In this document: in pieces, positions 49,545 to 61,511 of the stretch
How positions within the stretch are numbered: the stretch's first letter is position 1
Layout of the letters: each line of letters begins with the position of its first letter
From: Piscicola geometra
Taxonomy: Eukaryota; Annelida; Clitellata; Hirudinida; Piscicolidae
DNA: 64,000 bases
Assembly (NCBI GenBank): GCA_943735955.1
Contig: OX030963.1
Coordinates: 2,106,931 to 2,170,930 of the forward strand
Direction of reading: 5' to 3'
Notes under the pieces: model-generated
Seen by the model: only the letters and a program-made list of their open reading frames with translations
Told to the model about the DNA's origin: nothing
The model's database searches: none
Program-made: the position numbers and the translations under genes

Positions 49545-52500
49545 TGTGCGCCTGTGGGTTTGTCGGACTCTTTGAAAGTTGATTGCAGCAAAGTTCCTTC
49601 AAAATCCCTTTCTTCCTAATCTCTTACATGATTCTTTGACCTTGATAAGGCAGAAGTAGATAAAACCTAATTATAATCATGATAAAAATAATGCTAATAA
49701 TAAAACTAAATAATAAAATGAATGGTTAAAATAATAAAAAGTTACCTCATTGATTCAGTTATCCGTAACGGTTATGGAAGGGGCCCTTTTATTGCGAATC
49801 TTAAGCTCCACTTACAACTCAGTGCATCTCTGCAACAATTCATATTTAGTCTTTTTATTTCAGTTCTAGTTTTTATTCTTTGTTAAAGTTCTTTTTCCCT
49901 GCACACAAGATGAGTTATATGTGGGTTAAATGAGGGTGGAAGGAAAAATCTGCCGGATTTAGGTCTATTTTTTTAGTAAATAAAAAACCTCAACATTTTG
50001 AAACTAGGATTTGTTGTTTTGAAACATTTATTTTTATTGAACATTCAGCTTTTTGTTATTTATTTGTTAATGAAAATATGTCAATGATTATAGAACCGTC
50101 TCGCCACACTTCCGCTTAATTGGGAACAGAAAAAGTAAAATAATACAGTTAATAATTCAAAATTTTCGTGAAATTAATTCACTTTTTTTTTAATTTGTGA
50201 AAATTCTTTAAAAAATATTCGAATATTTTTTTAAACTTGTGCAAATAATCTTCAGATAAATTTACAGTTTTTAACAAAAACGAAATTTTCTTTCTCAAAA
50301 TTTCAGATTCCGATAAAACATCGTTTTTCAAATTTTACAATATTTTTGCAAGCGTAAAATCGCCTTTGGGAGAAGTTAAGAAATGATTCTGGAGATAAAA
50401 AAGCCAATAAAAACATTCTCACAAATAAAATGTAAATAATTAAAATAAAAATCCATGAGAAGGAGAAAGTATAAAACAAAAAACAAATTCATAAGAAAAA
50501 ATTAATAAATAAAAATATATAAAATAGCAATAGTGGGAGAAGAATTTGTTTCTCTCTCAAAAGCACCATGACATCGACACTGAATCCAACGCTGGATCGA
50601 TAAAATATTTTTAAAAATTAAAAAACCACTTATATCAAAAGTCTCACCATCGCAATTACCACAAACACCATTATCATCACCAAAACCATCACAGCTACAA
50701 CCACCACCACAACCACCCCAACTACAACCATCACCAAAACCATTAAAACTACAACCACCCCCACATCAAATTAAAACAAAACCACAACTAAAACAACTAC
50801 AACCACCACCACAACTAAAACAACCAGCACGACAACTACATGATAACGACACACACAGACAACAATGACACTCACTCACTAAAGCTTTTGTTCAACGACA
50901 ATAACTCATATAAAGGCGACATCGTCCACATCTCTCTTAAGCGCTACATAAATTAATAAAACCGCCATTAGCACAACCACCATGCACCCCCATTTTGTTA
51001 TCTTTGTTGATTTATAGTCTTTCCTCCCTGCTGAGTTTCGGGCTTTTATTGCTTCTTCTAATTTAGTTTGATTTACGGGTGAGATTGCTTAGGGGATGCA
51101 TCAAGTGCTCGTTGTACCATACAACTATAACACCCGATCTGTGCAAAACCCAAAAAGCCATGGTGGAAACACCTGCGTAACCATGGTGAAAACAACATCA
51201 CAGTCATGGTGGAATACCAAAAATACCTTGTTGAATTAATACCAAAATACCGCTTAACCCTCTCAAAAGCACTCATAATGACCGCATCATTCGACCACGT
51301 TTGGTCAGTTAAAGACTCCAACAAAAAATGTTTTAAAATGCTTGACGTTTAGATAAGCCGCGAAATGAAATTTAAATTTTGCAGGAATTTTTCTTTCTGA
51401 GTTTTCTTACAACTGTTAAGCATTCCTTAATGGACTGCTGCCAAACAGCATTTGAGTGTTTGTGTGTTTGTGTGTTTGTATGTTTATGTGTTTGCATTTT
51501 TGTGTGCTTTTTGTTTGTTTGTGGCTTTTTTTGTTTGTGTTATTGTGTTTTTGATTATTTTGCCTTTTTCATTGTGTGTTTTATGTTTGTTTGTGTGTAT
51601 ATTTTTTTGTATGTTGTTTGTTTGTATGTTTTTGGTTTATGTTTCTCTTTGTTGTTGTATAATTGCTTAGATGCACGCAAAAAGGGTTCAAGTGTCTTTA
51701 TACATTATTTATTTTTTTAGTTTATTTCATATATGCATATTTATGTATGTGTTTTTGTTTTTTCTTAAACCTCTTGCATAACTGCGTTTAAAAACATTTA
51801 AATTCTTCTCTAAAAAAACAACAAAAACGTACAAAAAACACAATTTAAGAAGCTTTAAAAGTTTCAAAATCTTTTGTTTTTTAAAGAAGAAATAATATTC
51901 GATTTCGAGTGTGCTTTCAATTAAGTGTAACTAACTGGGTATTTACCGAGAAAATATTCACTGAGACGTTTGCGAATCTGTTTTAGATATTTTTACACTT
52001 AGAATAATATTGAGTAATTGAAGAATTATTCGAGGTGGAGACGGAGGGGGAATCCTATCTGTTGGAAAGTTTAAAGAAATATTTTTGTTAACACTTAACG
52101 TTCATCCATCCATCTATTTATGGATTAATTTAACCATACTTTTTTCATCCATCCATTAATTTATGTATCTAATTCATTCATTAATCTATTTATCCATCAA
52201 TCTATTTATCCATCAATCTATTCATCCATTTATCTATTCCTCCATTTATCTATTCATTCATTCATCTATTCATTCATCTATTCATTCATCTATTCATTCA
52301 TCTATTCATTCATCTATTCATTCATCCATTCATTCACTTATTCATCTATTCATTCATCTATTCATCCATTCACTCACTCATTCATCAGGCGGTCTACAAA
52401 CATGTGAGGATTGGATGCAAGTGTCATGGTGTCTCAGGTGGGAAATCAAAAAAATAAAATAATAAATATACAATAAAATTTTGAAAACAACTTTGATAAA

Positions 52501-53901
52501 ACAAATAAATAGAAATATATTAAACAATTAATTAATTAAATACTTAAATAAATGAATTTTAACTAATTTCAGGCTCTTGTAGTGTGAGAACGTGTTGGAA
52601 CCAATTGCCAAACTTCAAGAAAACTGGACATTTACTGAGAGAAAAGTAAGAAATAGTTTAAGATTTGAAAGTTTGAATCGGATTTTAAAATTTTAAATTT
52701 AATAGCTGAGGCTTGGGTAACTAAATGTGCGGTATAGAATTTTAAAAACATCTTTTTAAAGAGAGATTAAGTGTTTTTAAATCAAAACAACGCAATCTGA
52801 ATCACACAACAAATTCATTTTGTTGGAACAAAACAAATGATCTCTCAAAACATCGAGAAAAATAAAACAGAATTAGTTAATTTAAGCTGTTTTTATCATC
52901 GCTTTCCCTTCCTATCCCCCACTAGCCATTTCCCAAACCCCTCAATCCCAATCATTCCCAATCTCAGCAATCTCTTCACACCTCTCCTCCAATATTCCTA
53001 CCCACTTTTCCAACTTCTTCATCCTACCCCTCCACTCTCCCCATCCCACCCTCCACCAATTTTTTCACCGAACACTCATTCCAAACTCCCCACCCACCCA
53101 CCCCTCTTCAAACCTATCTACTTCTTTCCACCCCTCTTTCCACCCTTCCCAACACCCTCCTCCCCACAGGTACGACAAAGCCATCCAAATGAAATTCAAC
53201 CGCAAAGGCACTCAACTGATGCCTGCCACCCGACAACCCTCCCTTCCCACCAAAGACCACCTCAAATTCATCCACCCTTCCCCCAACTTCTGCAACCATG
53301 GCAATGGCTCGCTGGGCACAAAGGACAGAGAATGCTCTGTGTTAGAGCTTTTTGTAATAAATTTTTAATTTTCAATTTTGGAATTTATGATTTAAGTTTT
53401 AAGTCTTTTGGGGTTGTTGACATTTAAAAAAACTCCACCACTTAAAGATGTTTCATCCAAACACTTTTCGACACCCTCTTCCAAAACATCACAATAAATG
53501 GTCATCTCCACAATAAACCCCACACCCCAAACCTTCAACCTCCCAACATCCCTAACCTTTTCTTCACACCCTAAACCCCACCCCAATCTCACCTCCAAAC
53601 CCCTTTCCCCTCTTCCACTCCCCCCCCATTCCACCCCTCACCCCCCCCTCTTCCACGCCTCACCCCCCTCCTTCTACTCCTCACCCTCCCCCTTTCTCCA
53701 CCCTTCCCCCTTCACCCTCCCTTCATCCCCCCTTCTAGCAAGTCGAGGGGCACCGACAACTGCAAGCGCCTCTGCTGCGGCAGGGGCTTCGTGAGCAGGA
53801 AGGTGGTCTTGAGCGAGAAGTGCAACTGCAAGTTCCACTGGTGTTGTCACGTGTCGTGTCAGATGTGTGAGAGGGTGGTCGAGGTGAACAGGTGTCTTTG
53901 A
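42951..53901 (+). CDS. Wnt5: Wnt5 secreted signalling ligand
   Basis: Ten exons in continuous phase: 42951-43855 (doubtful), 46509-47030, 47323-47474, 47894-47984, 48391-48495, 48783-48882, 52389-52437, 52573-52645, 53170-53338 and 53743-53901 (TGA); 774 aa if all are used. Wnt5 traits: the NYGLWW/SLG junction between exons 1 and 2, [56 protein letters not shown] and [12 protein letters not shown]. The [10 protein letters not shown] motif carries the Ser that is lipidated in Wnts, and the last exon has the Cys-rich end ([19 protein letters not shown]). Wnt5 normally signals through non-canonical Frizzled or Ryk routes. Exon 2 has a Gly-Arg-rich insertion before the core. The exon 9 to 10 junction (acceptor CTAGCAAG) is the least certain. 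Exon 1 would be a 300-residue Ser-rich leader; it may instead be only 21 bp beginning at 43835. Confidence 0.92.
43025..43165. repeat. (TCA/TCG)n trinucleotide tract at the Wnt5 5' end
   Basis: CATCATCATC with GTC and ACC interruptions, inside the possible Ser-rich exon 1. Looser TCA-rich sequence extends to about 43770. Confidence 0.8.
44107..44170. repeat. (ACCC)n repeat in Wnt5 intron 1
   Basis: About fifteen ACCC tetramers with CTACC variants. The rest of 43870-46500 is intron with further repeats and no exon. Confidence 0.85.
45490..45735. repeat. (GATG)n microsatellite in Wnt5 intron 1
   Basis: Roughly 55 GGAT tetramers with GAGTGGG and GTTGG variants. Confidence 0.95.
45985..46165. 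repeat. 39-40-bp tandem repeat in Wnt5 intron 1
   Basis: Four and a half copies of a unit beginning GTATCGGAAACTAATGTAAC and ending TAAGATTGTATCTTTT. Copies differ by a single G, so the duplication is recent. Confidence 0.9.
46740..46970 (+). repeat. Coding minisatellite in Wnt5 exon 2
   Basis: Units of 15 bp (near GGAAGGATGATAGAA) and a longer upstream unit of about 36 bp encode [10 protein letters not shown] and [10 protein letters not shown]. All copies keep the Wnt5 reading frame. Confidence 0.85.
48183..48305. repeat. 24-bp tandem repeat in Wnt5 intron 4
   Basis: Five copies of a unit near ATGGTGATAGAGGAATGGAAGTT. Confidence 0.85.
49414..49545. repeat. (TG)n dinucleotide repeat in Wnt5 intron 6
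   Basis: TG run of about 130 bp with CGG and TATG interruptions. The rest of intron 6 (48883-52388) is AT-rich with CCA-rich stretches at 50650-50830 and a CATT/CATC tract at 52100-52380; no other exon was seen. Confidence 0.95.
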
Positions 53902-54160
53902 GGGGGTGTTTGAGGGGGGGGGGCAGGTATCTTTGAGGAGGTGGGGAGGAGAAGAGGCATGTGTCTTTGAGGGGGATGGGGGGAGGGGAGGCAGGTATCT
54001 TTGAGAGGTGGGGAGGAGGGGAGGCATGTGTCTTTGAGGGGGTGCTTGAGGGGGAAGGGCGGCAGGTGTCTTTGAGGGGGTGTTTGAGGGGGGGAGGCAG
54101 GTATCTTTGAGGGGGTGGGGAGGGGAGGGGAAGGTGTCATTGATGGCAGGGGGGGGGGAA
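53885..54160. repeat. Minisatellite containing the Wnt5 stop codon
   Basis: A unit around AGGTGTCTTTGAGGGGGTG recurs six to seven times with variable spacing and G-run lengths. The first copy is the end of the Wnt5 coding sequence itself; the others lie in the 3' UTR. Confidence 0.8.
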
Positions 54161-54534
54161 AGATGTCGTTGAGGATGGGGGAGAAAAAGGTAAGATGATA
54201 GATGGTGGGTGGAAGGGGGGGAAGTTACATGATGGAAGGAAGATATGGTTAGATGATGAAGGGAGCAAGTGTTAGATGATGGAGGAAAGGGAAAGGTTAG
54301 ACGATCGAGGGGGATAATGGTCAATTGATGAAGGGGGCAGGAGTAGATGATGAAAAGAATTTTTAGACAAAAATTCAAAGAGAAGGGAATATGTTGTGAT
54401 GGGGAGCTTGGACACTCTAGTGAAAACGAAGCTTTTGAAGTGGCTTCACAAAATCAACAACAGCTTTGTGACACTTTTCATATTTTGACCTTATGAATTT
54501 CGTCCAATATCCGAGTTTAAATGATAAACTCTAA

Positions 54535-54540
54535 AATAAA
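54535..54540 (+). terminator. Possible Wnt5 polyadenylation signal
   Basis: AATAAA on the plus strand, about 635 bp after the stop codon and beyond the minisatellite. It is a common hexamer in such AT-rich DNA, so support is weak. Confidence 0.3.
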
Positions 54541-54544
54541 GAGA

Positions 54545-55545
54545 CCATATTTTTGTAGTTGTTGTACTATATTGTTGCGGTTACTGTTGTAGTTTTTGTT
54601 GCATTGTACAATAGATGAATAGAAAAAAAATGTGTTCACTCTTTAGACTTTTTTTTTCCAAACTTGGTGTAATTTTTTAAAAGAATTTGAGATACGCTTA
54701 AATCAGGACTTTATTAAGTTATGTTTAATTAATTATTTTAGTTTTAAATAATTAGGAATGTAAATTTACTCCTGACTGAAAAAACTATTTTACAAATATT
54801 TTAATGATATTTAAATATTTTATTTCGCTGTAGAAACATTTTGAAAGTTTCTGTTTTGGTGTTATTTGGTAGTGATCTCATTTTGAAAATCGTCAAAACT
54901 CATATTTGGACATTCTTAGATTATCTTAATTATATCGTCTCAATATAAACATTCTACTAATTACTTCATGTCATTATTATCATCAATTTATTATTATTTT
55001 CTTAAATATAATTTTATCGAACCACGTCCAATACTATCTAAGACATATCCTTCGTGTTTTCAGAGTTTTTTCAATAAACAGAAATATATTTAAAAAATTG
55101 CAAATTTATTAATTACTAAAAATGTTAAAACAAAATAATTACTCATAATAATTATTATAACTAGATAATAAGTATCTAACTTTCTGAAAACAGAAGCATC
55201 TTTAAAAAGCAAGTCAAAGTTTTTGAAAGATGAAAAAAAAGTCAATAAAATTACTTCTAAGGCTAGTCTTGGTAATTATTTAGAACGTAATTAATTCGAA
55301 TTTAAGTTGAAAGTCGCTTAAAATAATTACGATTTATAAAAATTTTATAAAACATAACTTTAAATCTGCTCAAAAGCATCTCTTTCACACCATTGAAGCT
55401 CCACACATTTTCTCACCATCCTTAAATTCCGCACAACTTCTTCTAACGATCATTTTCAAGTTTCTTCATCCTCCCCTCATCCCCCTTCTACTTCACCCTT
55501 TCCACAACCCCCCCCCAAATCCACTCAACAATCCACCTTCTTCCT
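54545..55545. other. Convergent intergenic interval, no gene seen
   Basis: AT-rich unique sequence between the 3' ends of Wnt5 (+) and the acidic membrane protein gene (-). Confidence 0.5.
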
Positions 55546-55548
55546 CCC

Positions 55549-58500
55549 TCAAAACCTGCCCCCACTATCGACACCCAGCACCCACTCATCGAAATCACAA
55601 TCGTCATGGGGTATCACAATCACCTTGAAGGCACCGGGGTTCAAACCAGCCTCTTCCGCCTCAGTCATCATCGTCTTTGCCCGAGCGTCGTAGGTGGCGT
55701 TCTTGATGGTTGAGAAAAGTCTGGGGAGGAAGGGAGGGGAGTGGGGGGTTGATGGTGGATTGTTGGGAGAGAGGAAGTGGGGTTGGTCGGGAAAATAGTG
55801 GATGAATAGGGTGGTAGATGGTGGGTGAAAGGGATGAGGGTAGCTGGGTGTGTTAATGGTGGATCGTGAAGTATTAATGGTGGTTGTGAGAGAAATGTTG
55901 ATGGTGTGTTTGGTTTGATCAGTGCTTAAACTTTAGGAAAACGGTTGAGGGTGGTGAAAAAAAGTTGAAGAATAGAAAGAAATAAGAGCAAGTTTTTGAA
56001 TCGCTCAAATAAAAACTCAAAATGAGCAGTGCTAAAAATAGAAAACTTAATTTAAAATAAAAAAAACTTATTAAAAAACCCAATACAAAAAATCCAGTGA
56101 AAATATGATAAATAAAAGTTTCACGTGCAACAGGCCTGAGATTGTAGGCGATGTCTGGATCACTGATGCTGGTGTAGCATTCGAAAGCCAGAAGCAGATC
56201 GTCAGATTTTTGGAGGAAGCTGAGGTTTATGTCTGAAGTCTGTTGGTTTGGAGGGATGGAAGAGGGTTGATTTGGAGGGAGGGAAGAGAGTTGGTTTGGA
56301 GGGAGGAAAGAGGGTTGATTTGGAGGGAGAGAAGAGGGTTGGTTTGGAGGGAGGGAAGAGGGTTGATTTGGAGGGAGGGAAGAGGGTTGGTTTGGAGGGA
56401 GGGAAGAGGGTTGGTTTGGAGGGAGGGAAGAGGGTTGATTTGGAGGAAGGGAAGAGGGTTGGTTTGGAGGGAGGGAAGAGGGTTGGTTTGGAGGGAGGGA
56501 AGAGGGTTGATTTGGAGGGAGGGAAGAGGGTTGGTTTGGAGGGAGGGAAGAGGGGTTTTTTGGGAAGAAGGAAGGATTTTTGAAAGAAAAAAGATTTTTT
56601 AGGGAGGAAGAGTATGAGGAGAGTGACTTAGGGGTGAGTTGATGGTTGTAGGAGCTGGAGAGGTGGAGAAGAAGTTAATAAATGGTTTTTATTGAAAATG
56701 AATTGGTGAGCATGGGATGGTGATGCGTGGGTGGTTTGGTGGGTAGTGACAAAAAAACAAATACGTAATAACAGAATGATGAGCCGATCTTACAAGGTTG
56801 TAGTTGTTAAACTTTTCCACCCAGTCAGCAGTGGAAGCGGTCGCAAGCATGGTAACTGCGGGTGGAAAAAAAGGAAAAGGTGAAAGGAGAATGTCGAAAC
56901 TTGATTTAGTGAAAAGATTTAAATGGCATTTTATTTTTCTACACAATCCACCATCAAGCATACACTATCCAACTTACAAACCACCCACTTCATCAACCAT
57001 CAAACCTACACTATCTACTTTTCAAACCATCCAGCACCTACCCACTATTAATCATCCAATCCCCTTTCATCCTCTCATTCATCCAACTCACTTCCCCCAC
57101 TTTTAATCCCACATCCACTCCCCCCCCCACCATTATTCCATAGGTTTTTCCTGCTGCCACACTCCCAATTGTTGTGGATTAGGGCTCCCTCTGGCGTGTA
57201 CTGACCCCCCTCCTTGGTCAGCTCGATGAAGATGTTGTAACATCTGACCGCGGGTCTGGGCACTGGCAGTGGGATACCTGTAAAGGAAGAGGAGGGGGGG
57301 TTTTGGATGGTGTTAAGTGGGTTAGGTTGGCGTGCTGGATGGGATGGGTTGGCTGGATGGTGGCCTATACCACGAAAACCATCTAACCCAACACACTGCG
57401 AACCACATCATTCCGCTTCCACACAGCCCATTGAACCCACACAATACTCCATCCCATCACACCCTCTCCTCCTACACTCACCCTCTCCCCCACGAACCCC
57501 CACGAACCTAAACTCTGGATGCGGGCAATCTCAAAGAGCTTCACGTTGGCATAGTCATCCAACTTGACAGAGTGGGGTCGGTTGAATGGCATGGAGGGGC
57601 ACTGTGAGGGTGGAAACACCATTTTCGGGAGAAGGGTGGGTTGGGGAAGGGTTGAAAAACTCCAGGGCTCGGGGGTGGTCGTCCTACTTTTGGGTTTTTT
57701 GCTTTTTCTGCGATGAGTCTGAGAGCTTTTGCCGTCCGCTGGAGGAAGTGATTTTATTTATTATGTGTAGTTTTAGAATGGAGAAAATATTTTATTCTCA
57801 ACATCATCATCATTATCACCACAACCACCATCATCATCACTACAACCACCATCACCACCATCATGATCATCATCACTACAACCACCATTATCACCACCAT
57901 CACCTTCATCCTCTTTTTCATCATCATCATCCCACTTCCTCTTCGGGGCTGACCGCTTTCCCAACTTCTTCTTCAACTCATCCCATTCGATTTTTCCTTC
58001 TTCCCTTTTCATCCTTTCATCCGACCATGCTTTCATTTTTTCAATACAACCTTCTGAGTCATTTCTTATTTTCTCATAGAAATGTTTCTTCCATAATTGT
58101 ATTTCATCATCATCATCATCACCATCATCTTCACCATCCTCTTCTTCCTCCTCACCATCAAATCTCCAAGGCTTTTTAGTTGTGGTGGTTCTGCTGTAGA
58201 ACTTTTGGCTTTTCTTGTGGTCCACTTGGGCGCTGTCAGCATACGCCAGCAGGATCAACTTTATATACAATGTGTCATCTTCGAAAGGGGGACAAAACAA
58301 TCCACTCTCATCATCATCACCACCACTCCCACCATCATCATCACCACCCCCACCATCATCATCACCACCATCTTTGGCAGCCACGCTATCCATATCCTTC
58401 AGCCACCTGTCATACTGCTCTTTAGTAACGTGATATTTCTTCTCAAAAGATTTTTTCGACACATTCATTCTTTTGTTGAATTCACTTTTATCCATAAAGT

Positions 58501-58730
58501 GTCTAGATCCTTTTTCATCTTTCTTCTTTTCATCATCGCCATCTTGTTTTGACTTTTTAGTTAGCCGTTTTTCCAGCTTAACCATTGCATCTTTCCACTC
58601 TTTCATTCCCTTTTCTTTCATTTTATTCTTTTCCTCCGCCCATCCCTTCAACTTTTCAATCCAACTTTTTGACCCGTTTCTAACTCTATCATAATCATCT
58701 TTCTTCCACCATTTTTTCGCATCTTTATCC

Positions 58731-58767
<37 letters not shown>

Positions 58768-60179
58768 CAACTTTTTTCTTTTTATATTCCTTTTTCACTA
58801 GCATTTCAAACTCATCCATCCATCCTTTGCTGTCATTTCTTTTCCATTCCTTTTCTAACCATTCTTCCAACTTCTCCATCCTTCTCTTTGTCTTATTCCT
58901 TTTTTCTGCTTTCCATTCATCCCTTTTTTCCATCCATCCTTTCACTCTTTCTTTCATTTTTTCCGTTTGATTCCTTTCCACTTCATCCCTCCATTTCTTC
59001 AGTCCATCCATCCATCTCTCGGTTATATTCCTTCTTCTACTCCTCCTTTCCATCACTTCTGCCATTTTTTTCCCCCACTCACTAGTAGAGTTTTCAACAT
59101 CTTTTCTCCACCCTCCATCATCATCATCCTCCTCCTCCTCCTCATCATCATCATCATCACCATATTTTTTCCCTTTTCTATCATAACCTCTACTCTTTCT
59201 CCTTCCCTCACCATCATCACTCCCTCTCTTCCACCCTTCATCATCATCATCATCATCCTCATCATCATCATCAGCACCACCTAGTCTCCATCTTTTCCCG
59301 CCATACTCTTTCTTTCCTTCCTTCGACTCCTTCCCTCCTTCTTGATGGCGTTTCTTTTCATACCTTTCCAACACCTTACTCCACATCTTCTTGTATTTCG
59401 AATAATCATCATCATCACCCTTCTCCTTCTCATCCTCCCCATCATCATCATCATCATCATCATCATCTTTTACTCGTTTGTATTTACGAGTGGGTTTGCT
59501 GTCTTCGTATTTTGGTTTGTCTTTTTGTTTGTCATCTTCCTTGCCGAAGCCCATGCTGGCCGCAGTGATATCGAATTAAATATTCACAAATAGAATAAAA
59601 ACGATAATTTAATTATTTATTTTATTTATTTGAATATTCACAAGCATTACTTTAAAGAAATTAAACACAAGTCATTTGAATTTTTTAAACCATATTCACC
59701 CATCCACCACAACACTCTCCCATCCCATCCACAACAACACCCTTCCATCCCCTCCCCAACAACACCCTTCCATCCCCTCCCCAACAACACCCTTCCATCC
59801 CCTCCCCAACAACACCCTTCCATCCCATCCCCAGCAACATCCTTCCATCCCATCCTAAACAACACCCTTCTATCCCCTCCCCAACAACACCCTTCCATCC
59901 CATCCTAAATACATCTCACCTGAGGGGCGCATAGAAAGCACTAATGAACGGAGCACCAGCGCTCTTCACACCCATCCCTCCCGCTGACCCTACAGGCTCA
60001 GATTGAACGAGAGAGGCGGGAGCTGGACCCGATGACAACGGAACTGCGATGGCGATGACCAGAAAGATGGAAACTGCCGCGGTTATGGCCACCACCAGGG
60101 TCTTTTCTCGTCCCCTGTTTGGTCTGTCCATGTAGCGCATTGAATCGGCGAAGATGGGAGATCTGTTCTCCTTTGGCAT
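55549..60179 (-). CDS. Type II (signal-anchor) membrane protein with acidic, sequon-bearing repeats, family unknown
   Basis: Exon 1 (60179-59920) starts at an ATG after an in-frame stop. It encodes a short basic cytoplasmic tail and one membrane segment (TLVVAITAAVSIFLVIAIAV, residues about 30-50). Exon 2 (from 59555) joins in phase 2 and runs about 1.77 kb: Asp/Glu/Lys-rich, with at least six Trp-containing helical units, each led by a glycosylation sequon (RNIT, RNQT, RNKT, RNDS, RNGS, RNDS). Its exact donor near 57780 is uncertain. Then follow 57738-57688 (RTAKALRLIAEKAKNPK), 57601-57508, 57277-57131, 56855-56794, 56239 to about 56136 and 55720-55549 (TGA). These encode a globular part (NRPHSVKLDDYANVKLFEIA, ECYTSISDPDIAYNL, IPHDDCDFDEWVLGVDSGG). 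The donor near 56136 is non-consensus. I do not recognise the family; the orientation suggests an extracellular C-terminus. Confidence 0.65.
56232..56570. repeat. 24-bp minisatellite GGAGGGAGGGAAGAGGGTTGGTTT in an intron
   Basis: About fourteen copies alternating GGTTGGTTT and GGTTGATTT forms. It starts just upstream (on the minus strand) of the exon acceptor at 56240. Confidence 0.9.
59700..59905. repeat. 24-bp minisatellite in intron 1 of the type II membrane protein gene
   Basis: About eight copies of CAACAACACCCTTCCATCCCCTCC, directly after the exon 1 donor on the minus strand. Confidence 0.9.
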
Positions 60180-60209
60180 GCTTGAGAAACGTTGCTTGAA
60201 CACCTTCGA

Positions 60210-61145
60210 CTCAAGCTCCTAGTCGAATTGGGTTTTGAGCGGTTTATTTATTACTACGAAAAAAGGGTTTAAGTTTAAATATTCGAATTAAACTTATTTA
60301 AGTGTATTCATAATAGATTAAAGGTTTTTTTATTTTAATTAATTGACCAATCAATTCGATAATTAAGTACGAAAAATCTATTTAAATAGGGATCGGTCCC
60401 AAACTCACCACCTCCGTACCATAAGCCACTAGAGCTTACAGAAGAATCTCATGATTTTGAACAAGCCTTCATTTTAAAGTCGTCTGCCTTTCTTCAAAAT
60501 GAACCTTTGAGCCGGTCCTTGCAGAAGAAATAAGCGACATTTTCGTTTTTATGTTTTATTTTGATAGTTTTGTATTTTAAAACAGCAGAGTTGCATAATT
60601 TTTTTAATCATTTGAAGTGTCTTAAATTTTAAAGGGTTTAAATTCATTTTTGCAAAGATCTTTGTACTTAATTTAGATTGTATTTGAGGGTTATTTGAGA
60701 GGTGATGGATGGCTTGAAAGGATTTAAGTTAAAGTAATGCTATTAAACTTTGCATCAATTATTTGGTTATGTAATGGGGCATGTATTCACGGCTTGAAGT
60801 CTTCATACTCCCATTCTATGGAAAGTTGTTCTTACAAAATACTTTAGTCCATCGTAATACGAAAAGTGTTATTTAAATTTTATTTAACTCATTATAAAAT
60901 AGAGCAGAAATATTTTTTTTATTTAAAAAATGAATGGTTCAATTTTTAGTGGCATTGGTAATATTTTCTTCTTTATTTCAAATTTTAATATTTTTTCAAC
61001 TCATCTCTGTAAATGGCCAATAAAATATTTTCTTAAGTTTCTTTTATTAACCCATTTTCATTCTAAATTATATTTTAGAAGAAACTAATTTAAGAATTTA
61101 ATGAGAGTTTTTAAATTTAAAAAATGAGCAAAAAACATATTATTT
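60210..61145. other. Divergent intergenic interval
   Basis: AT-rich unique sequence between the start of the minus-strand membrane protein gene and the plus-strand AMPK gamma gene. No core promoter is evident and no other gene was seen. Confidence 0.4.
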
Positions 61146-61148
61146 CAG

Positions 61149-61169
61149 AAGAAGAAACACCAAACAGAG
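61149..61169 (+). other. Possible 21-bp microexon ahead of AMPK gamma
   Basis: TTATTTCAG precedes and GTATTA follows a 21-bp segment that reads KKKHQTE in phase 0, compatible with the next exon. The support is only two splice motifs. Confidence 0.2.
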
Positions 61170-61511
61170 GTATTAGGTTTTAAAACTTCAGTTATTGGTG
61201 ATGTTTTTTGTGTGAAATTTATAAATTATGCATTAAACTTCTATTTTTAAATATTAGATTAAGTAGATAAAAAGGTCATATCTTATTTCAAAAGCGTTCA
61301 TCTCTATGACCTTTAACTTAAAGACCTTTAAGAGTATACATTTTATAAATAAAAATTTTTTTTTAAAGACAATTCTCATCACTTCATGATATGGAAAGAC
61401 AAAAATCCCAACCATACCAAAGTAATTATGATTAGAATTCATGATTTTTTAATTAGACTAAAACTAATTTATTTAAAATATTTTAATAAATAATAAATGA
61501 TAATTCTTTAG

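Noticed and set aside
51073..51324. Minus-strand frame of 83 codons in Wnt5 intron 6
   Set aside because: It looked superficially protein-like, with several Cys and Trp, but has no splice context or family likeness and lies in a long intron.
47323..53901. Assignment of the Wnt gene to Wnt4, Wnt11 or Wnt16
   Set aside because: Single stretches near the C-terminus resemble Wnt4 and Wnt16, but [19 protein letters not shown] and [13 protein letters not shown] together fit Wnt5 only.
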